64,000 nt of DNA, taken from the NCBI GenBank assembly GCA_935421135.1, contig OW285195.1:1116001-1180000 (forward strand). Direction: 5' to 3'. Both the position numbers and the translations under genes were made by a program. The notes beneath the pieces are model-generated. The model did no database searches, was not told the DNA's origin, and saw only the letters and a list, made by a program, of their open reading frames with translations. This DNA comes from Bugulina stolonifera. Its lineage: Eukaryota > Bryozoa > Gymnolaemata > Cheilostomatida > Bugulidae. Positions 58,601 to 63,749 of this stretch are shown piece after piece. The number at the start of each line of letters is the position of its first letter. Positions within the stretch are counted from its first letter, which is position 1.

Positions 58601-60443
58601 AGCAATTGTGAAGTGTTTATTGTATAAAATGCTATCAAGCTAAAAAATAACTCACACCCTACTACTATATATTTTTATAGGGAGGCTAAACAATTTAATA
58701 TATTACATTATAGTCCCACCCCAGTGGAACTCGGAATGGGCGGCGGGCCGCTGCCTAGTCGCTTGGCCCGGTGGATACGGGGCACCGGCGTCGCCTCCAC
58801 GTGTACGGTCGGCGCCGCACGCAACGTGGGCGGACGCGGCTTGACCGCCTCAAACGATTGGTCGTTCGGGTGAGTGGGGGTTGCGGGGTGGGGAGGGTGG
58901 GCGGCGGCGGAGGAGGGGTGGCGGTGATGACGGTGATGGCGGCGGCGGCGGCGGCGGCGGTGGTGGTGGTGGTGGCGGCGGCGGCGGCGGTGGCGGTGGT
59001 GGTGGTGGCGGCGGTGGTGGTGGTGGCGGTGGTGGCGGCGGCGGCGGGGGCGGCGACGGTGGTGAGGGCGGTGGTGGTGGCGGCGGCGGCGGCGGTGGTG
59101 AGGGCGGCGGTGGCGGCGGCGGCGACGGCGGTGGCGCGGACGGGACGAGGGCGGTGGCGGGGAGGAGGGAGGAGTGGGAGGTGGGGAGGGGGAGGGGAGG
59201 AGGGTGGGAAGGAGGAAGGGAAGGGGTCGTGGCCGGGTTCGGGGTCAAGTGTGCAAATGTTTTTTCGACCAATCAGAAGGGGGGATTTTGGGGTGACCTT
59301 GGCAAGGTCGTGTGCAAAATTTTTGTGCTCTTCTGTGATTGGTTGAAATCGGAAATACCGGCTTGTGATTGGTTGAAAACAGGGGTCAATGAGTGCGTGT
59401 CTGTCTAGAAGTGCACTGACTATACTACTCATGTATATGATGTACTTACACGCCTTTGTGATTTCTAGCTCCTCAACATCATCTAAATAAAATAAAAAGA
59501 TGGATGATACAGTATACTACTAGTAGATAGATGGTACAGTATACTACTAGTAGATAGATGGTACAGTATACTACTAGTAGATAGATGGTACAGTATACTA
59601 CCAGTAGATAGATGGTACAGTATACTACTAGTAGATAGATGGTACAGTGTACAAGTAGTAGATAGATGGTACAGTATGCTACTAGTAGATAGATGATACA
59701 GTGTACTACTAGTAGATAGATGGTACAGTATACTACTAGTAGATAGATGGTACAGTATACTACTAGTAGATAGATGGTACAGTATACTACTAGTAGATAG
59801 ATGGTACAGTATACTACTAGTAGATAGATGGTACAGTATACTACTAGTAGATAGATGGTACAGTATACTACTAGTAGATAGATGGTACAGTATACTACTA
59901 GTAGATAGATGGTACAGTATACTACTAGTAGATAGATGGTACAGTGTACGAGTAGTAGATAGATGGTACAGTATGCTACTAGTAGATAGATGATACAGTG
60001 TACTACTAGTAGATAGATGATACAGTATACTACTAGTAGATAGATGGTACAGTATGCTACTAGTAGATAGATGATACAGTGTACTACTAGTAGATAGATG
60101 ATACAGTATACTACTAGTAGATAGATGGTACAGTGTACTAGTAGTAGATAGATGGTACAGTATGCTACTAGTAGATAGATGATACAGTATACTACTAGTA
60201 GATAGATGATACAGTATACTACTAGTAGATAGATGGTACAGTATACTACCTCTATGAACCACACTCCTAGATTGATGTTTCTCGTTGATATCTAAATTTC
60301 TCTTCAGGTTCTCCGCTCTCATGCTGCGGCTGAGAAGCTCCGAGACGTTTGAATTGTCCTCTTTTAATAAGTTCTGTTGTCTGTCTCTCTTACAACGCTT
60401 TCTAATAGATTGACCTTGAAGCAAAGAGTATCCTCTTAAGTTG
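43663..60443 (-). CDS. Unknown host gene, seven phase-matched exons; one intron hosts the Polinton
   Basis: Minus-strand exons in order are 60443-60250, 59482-59450, 46601-46507, 46011-45916, 45824-45639, 44417-44294 and 43733-43663 (stop TAA at 43665-43663). All junctions have AG acceptors and GT donors (for example GTAAGT, GTGAGT, GTAAGA, GTATGA). The intron phases 1, 1, 0, 0, 0, 1 match exactly across every junction, which is unlikely by chance. The protein is serine-rich and basic in places (ENLKRNLDINEKHQSRS, PSESRSRRGSIFG, KQILLDNRKGSQSVDD) and ends DEVHDDHKHSS. It looks like an intracellular, possibly phosphorylated protein, but I recognise no domain. Earlier exons lie to the right or outside the window. 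The 33-nt exon at 59482 is the least certain. Confidence 0.55.
44425..44700. repeat. AT-rich minisatellite (ACGTGTATATATAAATATATATGACG type)
   Basis: Imperfect copies of about 50-55 bp in an intron of the host gene. Confidence 0.7.
44721..44851. repeat. Fold-back element with near-perfect 29-bp inverted ends
   Basis: ATGAATAATAAGACGAGACG at the left is matched by its inverted copy CGTCTCGTCTTATTATTCAT at the right. The centre contains GATGATGATGTATGGATACAC followed by CATCGAAATATT, which resembles the 3' tails of Penelope-like or LINE elements. No ORF. Confidence 0.6.
44885..45310. repeat. AT-rich minisatellite (ACTTAGTATACAGTAGCATACATG type)
   Basis: About five long imperfect units, each containing inner ATTATATATACAAGT repeats. 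A 192-codon minus-strand frame across it is a repeat artefact. Confidence 0.75.
45346..45553. repeat. MITE-like repeat with GACAGTTT/GACAGTTC motifs, second copy
   Basis: Homologous to 31775-32025. It begins with ACATTTCGAAAAAAGACAG and ends with inverted motifs (TTTTGAACTGTC). Confidence 0.5.
46602..47769. other. Intron sequence left of the Polinton, unassigned
   Basis: It lies in the intron between the 46601 and 59450 exon ends. Open frames on both strands near 47.4-47.73 kb are short and unrecognised, and the GC content is higher than in the surroundings, which hints at an old insertion. No boundaries found. Confidence 0.4.
47913..47956 (-). promoter_or_regulatory. 45-bp CCAAT-box motif shared with the tandem array at 1-10 kb
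   Basis: Read on the minus strand this is GTGTGCAAATG, a T-run, CGACCAATCAGAAGGGGGGA and TTTTGGG. The same string with a single extra base occurs at 1575-1619, 5537-5581 and 9499-9543, and in the right terminal repeat at 59249-59292. Confidence 0.8.
47990..48300. repeat. CCG/CCA trinucleotide tract in the left terminal repeat
   Basis: A near-pure run of CCN triplets. It keeps five of six frames open and creates spurious poly-Pro, poly-Gly, poly-Ala and poly-Val ORFs. The G-rich strand could form quadruplexes or R-loops. Confidence 0.9.
48493..48500 (+). promoter_or_regulatory. TATA box at the inner edge of the left terminal repeat
   Basis: TATAAAAG straddles the inner boundary of the repeat (48497) and lies 54 nt before the first ATG. 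At the right repeat the same position reads TATAATGT, so only the left end has a strong TATA box. Confidence 0.7.
48554..49882 (+). CDS. Polinton ORF1, unknown protein with internal duplication and coiled coil
   Basis: 442 residues from the first ATG after the TATA box; first gene after the left terminal repeat. Residues 1-200 look globular, with a tryptophan-rich patch (SPWMWYWVDRLAHN). Residues about 220-312 are two copies of a 46-residue unit (GELDPSKNGLEVIRSPSPG), from a 138-bp tandem duplication at 49211-49486. Residues about 315-400 form a highly charged coiled coil (EQELALKKVELAGAL, EERMEKERLMMEIERL). No Walker, HUH, polymerase or nuclease motif was seen. It occupies a terminal position, where many Polintons carry replication genes, but no function can be assigned. 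A spacer of 40 bp leads to the next gene. Confidence 0.85.
   Translation: MSFLTKGAAGRYVLLKEVLPKSVWEYMIKSNIEETNSPWMWYWVDRLAHNSLVVELAIYFRTLSLSMNIPFKIGEEKLRKMALCYEDLTGARSRFSSMVETKNASVSSPLLLLRNAELSTWCRVEVEKIIEDRNWDETGVGAEATFNTHFLLYLDNEPGGEGSKNELYHRVLNILKDGARRCRFEDGKEKSRAKRSYNEESIPGLILSRGNTLYAGRLFGELDPSKNGLEVIRSPSPGDARLEVRETSTGETNQVMIEEVEMCDIGELDSSKNGLEEIRSPSPGEARVEVRETSTGENKQIMIEEQTHVETKEEVEMCDKREQEIRKIEQELALKKVELAGALGWKEALEMQQRIDARKERRTNRIAFLEKKLTEERMEKERLMMEIERLQKEEEEEKMDSVSIIDHIIPHLANKLDDNDAKAEGEDSKLPQWVPTGESNDE
49923..50330 (+). CDS. Polinton small membrane protein
   Basis: 135 residues with an acidic N-terminus, a basic patch (SNKRKK) and one membrane segment (FTFYIIIILFILSCSSL, about residues 48-65), then a polar tail. 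The arrangement suggests a single-pass membrane protein with a short N-terminal cytosolic part. The last 33 codons overlap the ATPase gene in another frame, so the tail may be less conserved. Membrane proteins of this size are common accessory genes in Polintons and adintoviruses; no specific role can be claimed. Confidence 0.65.
   Translation: MSKQEVVCRNENYEDVADGLLDEVVAISAEEGREQIGERSNKRKKFTFYIIIILFILSCSSLSPSVYTYLSDREPPNGKDKGVLKQGHFLKTNTTLLATQLDQHASTPRNRSSLAESLHSSSLWSNREWKNGTTI
50233..50892 (+). CDS. FtsK/HerA-type genome packaging ATPase (A32-like)
   Basis: 219 residues. Walker A is GPTGSGKT at residues 21-28 and Walker B is WLIIDDL at 88-94. Then come a sensor-like segment FFLLQNLFP and an arginine-containing C-terminus. 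Length and motifs match the packaging ATPase of Polintons, virophages and adintoviruses, which pumps the genome into the preformed capsid. The ATG lies inside the end of the membrane protein gene, 28 codons before the end of the P-loop. It precedes the small basic virion gene by 65 bp. Residues of the P-loop and both acidic Walker B positions are intact. Confidence 0.93.
   Translation: MRPHQEIDLRLQSPFTALVCGPTGSGKTELLFSLIRRVDEIASPTPVEIIYCYGVWQRRFEDYKDKVRFHSGLIDVEMDIERDGKNRWLIIDDLMGEVGGKETTNAIFTKFSHHLNISVFFLLQNLFPKDNRTVSINSQYFFLFKNPRDGMSVTNLAKQAFPQSTRAVQEAFSDATRKPHSFLFLNLRQETPEWARLIGNFASEHSPMTVYIPNTLEYK
50958..51323 (+). CDS. Small basic Polinton protein with glycine-rich hydrophobic tail
   Basis: 121 residues starting at ATG 50958 (the frame extends upstream to 50925 only through a TTG). 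The helical middle (ANKDLILALVECARNVLLGN, LTTAQLNSLRRHRRAIEDL) is followed by a basic stretch and the tail GGFLGLLLKPLASLLGGVLGG. This pattern recurs in Polintons next to the ATPase and integrase. The tail resembles membrane-active peptides, so a minor virion or membrane-lytic role is plausible inference. The stop TGA at 51321 is followed by one base and the next ATG at 51325. Confidence 0.75.
   Translation: MRYINSPEYSPRLRRNALSIYALTKASATIRDSTIAEANKDLILALVECARNVLLGNVHLTTAQLNSLRRHRRAIEDLTNSRTSVRQKKLILQRGGFLGLLLKPLASLLGGVLGGLGGGRR
51325..51894 (+). CDS. Charged, partly disordered Polinton protein
   Basis: 189 residues from ATG 51325. The ATG is preferred to the upstream GTG at 51310 because it has a good context and matches the usual start of this family (MSLKFSKKYLLMDKHTYES). 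A short ordered N-terminus and a helical segment around LEQHAHKMNKFLKELERS are followed by a long arginine, lysine, serine and glutamate-rich tail. The protein family regularly sits between the small basic protein and integrase in metazoan Polintons, and its role is unknown. DNA or core binding is inference from the charge. The gene overlaps the integrase start by 13 nt. Confidence 0.75.
   Translation: MSLKFSKKYLLMDKHTYESMNSRNNKKEGEHLPSLSTNGDLLLAEKSRKDVISNLKNSDTDIYSQLEQHAHKMNKFLKELERSRHPQQELYNTLEGINTRFNEMHTWRQREEEAQERGREKKRDDEKRRSGSRSPLPHPYRRETKPERSEAGARWSGKGENRSPIKTRSRRKLPKTPLASNSKTERWMI
51882..52952 (+). CDS. Polinton integrase with chromodomain
   Basis: 356 residues. The retroviral-type catalytic core has D77 (LQADLVDV), D137 (IQTDKGKEF) and E172 (ALVERFNRT), a D-x34-E spacing. 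An SH3-like region follows (SPGDHVRISM, about 250), and a C-terminal chromodomain (FRVEKVIRKRRR ... FVKWSGYPSSFNSWI) covers about residues 312-356. The enzyme trims and joins the terminal repeats to host DNA and produces the 6-bp CATGTA duplication seen here; the chromodomain may tether it to modified histones. All catalytic residues are present, so it is probably active. It lies before the capsid block. Confidence 0.95.
   Translation: MDDIDEGLRDIYFSPPQPPSFGGKRKLVLASPPGINENDVEKWLRSQDAYTLHRPIRMKFTRRKTFVSGIGEQLQADLVDVRAHKDSNDGVTFLLTCIDAFSRKAWVFPLHSKSGLEVSNALISLFENESFRQIQTDKGKEFLNRRVSEVLKKYGVSHFTSENEIIKAALVERFNRTLRGKIHRLLTYRGDGRYLEDVEDLVQGYNNSFNRSIGMKPIEVDYDNQEEVWVRLNEFSPKRWLKKTRVKYSPGDHVRISMARSSFERGFTPNWSTEIFTIKAVKAHTSPPVYTLEDLNKEGVDGTFYAQELQHVNLPEIFRVEKVIRKRRRRGKEESFVKWSGYPSSFNSWIDSSQFV
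52965..52970 (+). promoter_or_regulatory. TATA box before the capsid genes
   Basis: TATAAA lies 37 nt upstream of the penton ATG, in the only substantial gap (54 bp) between the integrase and capsid genes. It suggests a separate late transcription unit. Confidence 0.5.
53007..53753 (+). CDS. Penton-like minor capsid protein (single jelly roll)
   Basis: 248 residues with the Polinton penton pattern. The N-terminus is MAFNVTLTSNVRIGG, followed by ITKLAKTLKLHSSQWEVGLLDIQYP, then alternating beta segments to the end. In Polintons and virophages this protein occupies the five-fold vertices of the icosahedral capsid. It is directly followed, after one base, by the ATG of the next virion gene. Identification is by pattern and by its position before the major capsid gene. 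Confidence 0.85.
   Translation: MAFNVTLTSNVRIGGSDTNTNAHFITKLAKTLKLHSSQWEVGLLDIQYPASWRNVEDGYVVVTNTKDGVKRKCEIRSGRYASMGELLSEINRILINYDLEKVVSFYYDSLRNETFLMLREQEHSVMMSRDVAWVLGFEPDVEYAAEINRSQNPPDINAGFTSLYVYSSVVSPRHVGDSLVPLLRTVPITESERNSTVFFEFSNVQYSPVSNTSTDLIEVDIRRDDGERVSFRSGKVVLTVRFRPRGEK
53755..54165 (+). CDS. Putative membrane-active or core virion protein
   Basis: 136 residues from ATG 53755, which has a good context and lies one base after the penton stop. A tyrosine and acid-rich N-terminus leads into an amphipathic region (GIGSLFSGLARGVLPMLKNG, KTIGKKLLTTGASVLGDVIKG). The end is very basic (PPAKRARVSQKSTKKKRKGRKT), like a nuclear localisation or DNA-binding tail. Homologous proteins sit at this place in metazoan Polintons and adintoviruses, and resemble adenovirus minor core or lytic proteins in layout. 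The function is inferred. A TATA-like TATATAAT at 54178-54185 follows before the major capsid gene. Confidence 0.75.
   Translation: MAPRIVPYFPDESGEMYEDYYANQVGEGMSVYRGKPIMTGNGIGSLFSGLARGVLPMLKNGAKTIGKKLLTTGASVLGDVIKGENFKSSAAKRFREAGGDLLGDVEDELREPPAKRARVSQKSTKKKRKGRKTVFD
54178..54185 (+). promoter_or_regulatory. TATA-like box before the major capsid gene
   Basis: TATATAAT lies 93 nt before the capsid ATG in a 105-bp gap. A transcript starting about 30 nt downstream would meet an out-of-frame ATG at 54245 before the capsid ATG at 54271. Confidence 0.4.
54271..55617 (+). CDS. Major capsid protein (double jelly roll)
   Basis: 448 residues with the Polinton capsid signature. An N-terminal arm leads into SFDLFATPPTHTSV, then IEFNIPPADELYTDLSRSYLHTTVKV, the first jelly roll. 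The second half contains KLPIDRIKTHFHVIPAG, NRVFVGLVN, FAREFMNLFTVT and the terminal LSINLAFANQTQNTLGLFVYEE. Trimers of this fold build the pseudo-hexameric capsomers of Polinton and adintovirus-like particles. The frame is intact and of normal length. An overlapping upstream ATG (54245) has a poorer context than the A at -3 of the capsid start. The stop is followed after 8 A residues by the protease ATG. Confidence 0.95.
   Translation: MSVTHRAISLSKVSEDSPDTVDSSFDLFATPPTHTSVLRGEWVPLAPVTDSPDGTIEFNIPPADELYTDLSRSYLHTTVKVSKADGSVLPAEEQLKVVPGDNFMHSLFSSATVQLAGQDVEYEPNYGHRAYVENLLNYGKDAKSTYMKVGSGWMEDEGTGEDYDGIPPEVVEKRKKLIATSKEMSFYGRPRLSMFSQGRLIPPGVRSRLTLQRAIPQMALLAETDNPAGGAKISITKTELWIRRVQANPALQKAQMDVWVVQQESIKLPIDRIKTHFHVIPAGHQSVRVNFDQAGQKPNRVFVGLVNHTAKSGTYKQNPFKFGHNNLSSLELLIDGTPVTRRYEPNFASGKFAREFMNLFTVTNTSDADTGNEISPSKYKSCAALYAFDISGDLCDDNFHLLSNGSLSINLAFANQTQNTLGLFVYEEKDDIIYLNANHEVSMVAGMM
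55626..56153 (+). CDS. Adenain-like maturation cysteine protease
   Basis: 175 residues with all the catalytic elements of the C5 family. H52 is in GEHWISVF, the acidic D67 is in YFDSYG, the oxyanion glutamine Q98 is in ECLQ and the nucleophile C105 is in NVCGDYC. It cleaves virion precursors during particle maturation. The ATG lies at the end of an A11 run that starts inside the major capsid stop codon, without room for its own promoter. Translation probably depends on the capsid mRNA, or a transcript start lies inside the capsid gene. Confidence 0.95.
   Translation: MDTFSISNILSDDKLSSTSFRGVMPRDHFLDSFSPSGSFVFNTQTSEKSGEHWISVFSNGKEIEYFDSYGLPPSIYPDVGKMLQQWGIPIVWNGECLQEESTNVCGDYCILFCLLRARGWSMEGIITRLSRVEGRVRDHSIRALLQRLYYNKRNNTFPLTTHVNNIMLFSPFHFD
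56154..56375. terminator. Convergent polyadenylation region
   Basis: It contains AATAAA on the plus strand (56323-56328, for the capsid and protease side) and AATAAA on the minus strand (56302-56297, 74 nt after the minus-strand stop), plus A- and T-runs at 56203-56219 and 56251-56260. The two transcription directions of the element meet here. Confidence 0.6.
56376..56636 (-). CDS. Small acidic/basic Polinton protein on the opposite strand
   Basis: 86 residues, highly charged (NQEELFAGL, EEEECSQKRKEEVDALKEARKKGK), with a serine and proline-rich end. It is the only minus-strand gene of the element. A TATAAA on the minus strand (56725-56720) lies 84 nt before the ATG, and a polyadenylation signal follows the stop, so it looks like a true separate unit. 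No family recognised. It lies next to the satellite palindrome and may be the remnant of a leftward gene block. Confidence 0.6.
   Translation of the reverse strand: MDTDNIVQNQEELFAGLTDSQMDGIIEEEECSQKRKEEVDALKEARKKGKIIGVGSPARKDLSNMVDSPSSPERASDRGETTTTHG
56720..56725 (-). promoter_or_regulatory. TATA box of the minus-strand Polinton gene
   Basis: TATAAAGGG on the minus strand, between the palindrome and the 86-residue gene. Confidence 0.55.
56765..57625. repeat. Giant palindrome of 31-bp satellite units inside the Polinton
   Basis: The left arm has about 12 copies of a 31-bp unit (GATGTGATTCCGAAGCTTCC plus CGATGCATCCC). The right arm has about 15 copies of its inverse. The centre is GTGAATTGACAC near 57171. 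Outer units in both arms carry the same variant (GAGGCTTCGGATTCAC) and inner units the other (GAAGCTTCGGAATCAC), so the arms mirror each other. Units contain the palindromes AAGCTT and ATGCAT. Open frames up to 210 codons here are repeat artefacts. Confidence 0.93.
57626..58707. other. Polinton right-hand non-coding region
   Basis: About 1.1 kb of AT-rich DNA between the palindrome and the right terminal repeat. It has no frame of useful length on either strand and no recognisable polymerase remnant. Confidence 0.6.
58708..59429 (-). repeat. Polinton right terminal inverted repeat
   Basis: Inverted copy of 47776-48497, 722 bp. One difference was noticed in the triplet tract (near 59048). The element ends at 59429, followed by the CATGTA duplication. 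Confidence 0.95.
59505..60248. repeat. 27-bp minisatellite, about 27 copies, adjoining a host exon
   Basis: The unit is close to GATGGTACAGTATACTACTAG plus TAGATA, with GATGATACAG, GTACAAG and GCTACTAG variants. It begins exactly at the donor site of the host exon ending at 60250. The period is a multiple of three, so two long minus-strand frames (337 and 261 codons) stay open across it. Confidence 0.95.
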
Positions 60444-61229
60444 CTCAATGAATATATGAGAAAGATATTGGTATATCCTTTATGTAAGACACCCACGAAA
60501 ATATAACTAACCTACTATATAACTATATACCACAATATAGAACACTTTTATATAGTAAGCATAACTTGGAGTTATCTACCTTCTGGTATATCAGTGTTTG
60601 ATTTAGATGGCTACTATGGGGTTGTCTTCTCTCGCCCAGTCAGACTACGCCTTACCTTGCAACTATGCAGCCCTCTTAATAGTGCTGCCTACCAGTGAAG
60701 AGCTATCACCCCCTGTTTTACGAAGGTCCGCAGACCCGCAGTCCGCAGACCCGCAGCCCGCAGTTTTTTTGAACTACCTATATATTGCAGGGGTCCACTA
60801 TCCACAGTCTCTACCACCCCCTGTTTCACGAAGGTCCGCAAATCCGCAGTCCGCAGTTTTTGATGAACCTGTACACAATGGGTTGGCAATTATATTATTA
60901 TTGGGATTATGCATTACTACTATGTATAAGTAGGTCATATAATGGATATTCCCATAAAGAAAATACTGTCGTAAAGTACAACTAAAATCAATATTATGTA
61001 TGTATTTATTCATAAACAACTATACACCAACCCAGATAATACGTTCTGATCGCTAAACTTAGCACATCACATCCATTATAGCAAAATTTCTACTTACCAG
61101 TTTGTACGATTTTCACTGTCTTCATTTTAATTATTTTTAGTTGGTGATCTATTGAATATCTGTCTATATTATAATGCCTTCCAAACAACACAAGACCAAA
61201 CACACATTACGCCAGATTATAGCATGTAG
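60444..61229. other. Unassigned, with a short GTCCGCAGACCCGCAG repeat
   Basis: CCCCCTGTTTTACGAAGGTC and GTCCGCAG words occur twice (60710-60765 and 60818-60860). No supported gene. Confidence 0.4.
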
Positions 61230-61990
61230 AACAACATGAAGCCATCTGGTAGCCAAATTTACACAGATTTGGACACAATGTTGCAACAAGAAAATTATTC
61301 ATTACTAATAATTTTTCTCCTGCAAGAAGAACCAGCTTCCTTGGATAATATTTTTGTAAAGAAACATACATTGTACTTTGTACGTGTTATCATCAAAAAA
61401 TCAGAAAATATCCTGCACACTTGACACTATTGTGGTTTTTGGTTAATACAATATGTAGTTGCTATGTCATAAATAGGTTTTTGCAATCCAGTATAGAATC
61501 AGCATATGAAACAATAATGTTCTAAGCCCTCCTTGTGGCTTTGGTAGCCAAATGCACTGCGTTTTGGCATAATGCTGAAACAAGAGAATTATTCATTGCT
61601 TTTGGTTTTCTCCTGTGAGAAGAATCAACTCCCTTGAACAATATTCTTTAAACAGACAAACTTTGTATGTGTCATCATTAAATAATCAGAAAATACTCTG
61701 CACACCTTACACTATTGTGGTTTATGGCTAATAATTATTATACCATAAATGTAGGTTTTTGCAATCCAGTTTGATAGAATCAGCATATTTAAAGATAATA
61801 ACCTAAGCCCACTTGTCTGCTGGTAGATTGAATGCACAACATTTTGGTATAATGTTGGAACAGGAAAATTATTCATTACCTTCCCTTTTCTAGTGTCTAC
61901 AGAATCGGCTCACTCGACAATATTTCCAAGCAAACATATTCTGTAGGTTTCGTCATAATTTAACAACTAATTACTTGGCATAGCTGAGTC
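61230..61990. repeat. Diverged tandem repeat of about 280-294 bp, nearly three copies
   Basis: Landmarks such as GGTAGCCAAAT, AAAATTATTCATTAC and CACTATTGTGGTTT recur at 61249, 61543 and 61822. Copies are clearly diverged, so the duplication is old. Confidence 0.75.
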
Positions 61991-62058
61991 AATATTGTTA
62001 TATGATATGAGATCCTCTCTCCAGATCACCGGACCTTCCAAAACAATAGTAGGAATAT

Positions 62059-62733
62059 TGTAATGGTACGCACAGTCGTCTCCTACACCTGACACTCATT
62101 ATTGTGTGCACATACATGTATATATCTGCTTGTACTTTACTCTATGTAACTCCTATGTTATCGTATATACTTGTATAATTACTACCAAGTCTTTTAATGC
62201 CTTTTATACCCATGTACAGAGGCCCGACCTCTCAGAATCCATTGATATTCATTTTGTACATGAATTGGACCATTATAAGCAACTTTTGTAGAACCCGACC
62301 CATTTTGGGTCGGCCGTCGGGCTTCCGGCGGCCATGTTGTTGCGCAACTTCCGGACGACCTTACGTCGTCTTTTCCCGACACTACGTCGAGCGGAAGTCC
62401 TTATACTATATAAAGGGCATTGTTTCACTGTTCATTGTCTCAGTCTTCACTTGGCTTTCAATAAAGACACATCTATACTTGATACAGAGACTTTCACTTC
62501 CTTTTGTCAGGTCATTCGCTTAGCGAACCGCCTACTAGGTCGGATCACTCTCTTTCAAAGTATAGTCTGAAGGTCAGACTTGGGACCAGATGGGTCGTCT
62601 CTGGTAGTTATTGGGCTACTGAGACCGCTCGATCTTTCATGTAATGCGAAGGCCTAGCACCACTCATAGGCACTTCAATTCTGAGTCGGTAGTCGTCCAA
62701 GGACGACCGCACCAAATCACAGAAACCATTACA
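62059..62733 (+). repeat. Solo LTR of the pol-less retrotransposon family
   Basis: 675 bp, TGTAATGG to CATTACA, flanked by ATAT. Very similar to 33947-34622, with the same TATA and polyadenylation signals. Confidence 0.85.
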
Positions 62734-63749
62734 ATATTAACTTTCTCACCAATCTATATGAACCAGGCATGTTCAACAGAAACTAATTAGGCATCTCCTT
62801 ACCTTAAAATCCCTCTCTGAAAAGTTCGACAATTTTGCTGATGTTCCTATGTATAAGTTAAACAAAATCAGGCAGACCAAATGTTGAAAAATTTGTTTCT
62901 TATTCGGTTTGTTACTGTAATGACACAACATGTATTTTTATCTGGTTATATTAATATTTTTACATAACTGTAATACTGTTACTCGTATATAATTAGAATT
63001 AGATAAAATTGTAGTAGTATAGTAAAGTAGACCTTTTCATTAGTACACTGCACTAATATTCGAACCTTTGGTTCTCATGTAAATAGAGAGTAAAATTGGA
63101 CCAGTCTAACATATTACTTTGCACTATAAATAATTATTGGCACGGCTCAGTCGAATTCTACCCTTGGATCAATCTTTTTTAGCCTAAGTACCTCTTAGCA
63201 GTCATGTAGCAGACAACGTACCCCTTTGTAGAAAACAATGTACCCCTGTGTAAAACTGTGTTTTATTAAGGCTGTATTATTTGGTTTAATTCAAATAGTG
63301 TTAGGCCGACAACATGTATACATTATAAAAATTCATCACTTAAACAGGCAAATGAATGCAGTATGGTATGGCATTTTTATTTATCAATCATTTTACTGAT
63401 GACTATGTAATATAACTTTTATCGATTGTAGTGTTTTATAGCTTTCACACTGGTTTAGCTCAACTTCTTTGCATCAGTTCCCTAATAGATAATGATATTA
63501 CTCATAATTAGCACTGGCACTAGCTAAGTAGAAATACTGTAAGAAAATAGCACTACATCTCATGCAAATGTTAGGCACCAATTTGACCAAATAATGAAGA
63601 ATACATGCATGTTGCCATCAGAGTTGGCAGATCTGTGATAAACCAACAAGACTACAAGTAATATAATGGCATTAAATAAAAAGTATATCAACAGCTCTAT
63701 TAAACAGTTGATTTATGAACCAGACCTGCCACTTGAATCATAGGAATAT
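62734..63749. other. No gene recognised
   Basis: AT-rich DNA between two LTR copies. It does not resemble the interior of the retrotransposon. Confidence 0.45.

Larger units (their letters stand above)
47776..59429 (+). mobile_element. Complete Polinton/Maverick (adintovirus-like) element lacking DNA polymerase B
   Basis: The 11,654-bp element starts AGTAGTATAG and ends CTATACTACT. It is bounded on both sides by the 6-bp duplication CATGTA (47770-47775 and 59430-59435), the duplication length of Polintons, and has the expected AG...CT ends. The terminal inverted repeats are 722 bp. Between them lie ten plus-strand genes and one small minus-strand gene. They include packaging ATPase, retroviral-type integrase, penton, major capsid and adenain-like protease, the hallmark set of Polintons. 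No frame for the usual protein-primed polymerase of about 1000 residues exists anywhere in the element. The nearly identical repeats and intact ORFs indicate recent insertion. It sits in an intron of a host gene, in the opposite orientation to that gene. Confidence 0.95.

Noticed and set aside
56640..58707. Remnant of PolB in the Polinton right end
   Set aside because: I searched both strands for exonuclease and polymerase motifs in the available frames and saw none. The region is satellite repeat and AT-rich DNA.
60607..60933. 108-codon plus-strand frame and overlapping minus-strand frames
   Set aside because: They depend on the duplicated GTCCGCAGACC words, and no splice or domain evidence supports them.
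62106..62570. Several 60-150 codon frames inside the LTRs (also at 20601-20930, 25263-25592, 33891-34459 and 40813-41278)
   Set aside because: They recur only because the LTR recurs. They cross promoter and polyadenylation elements and differ in length between copies.
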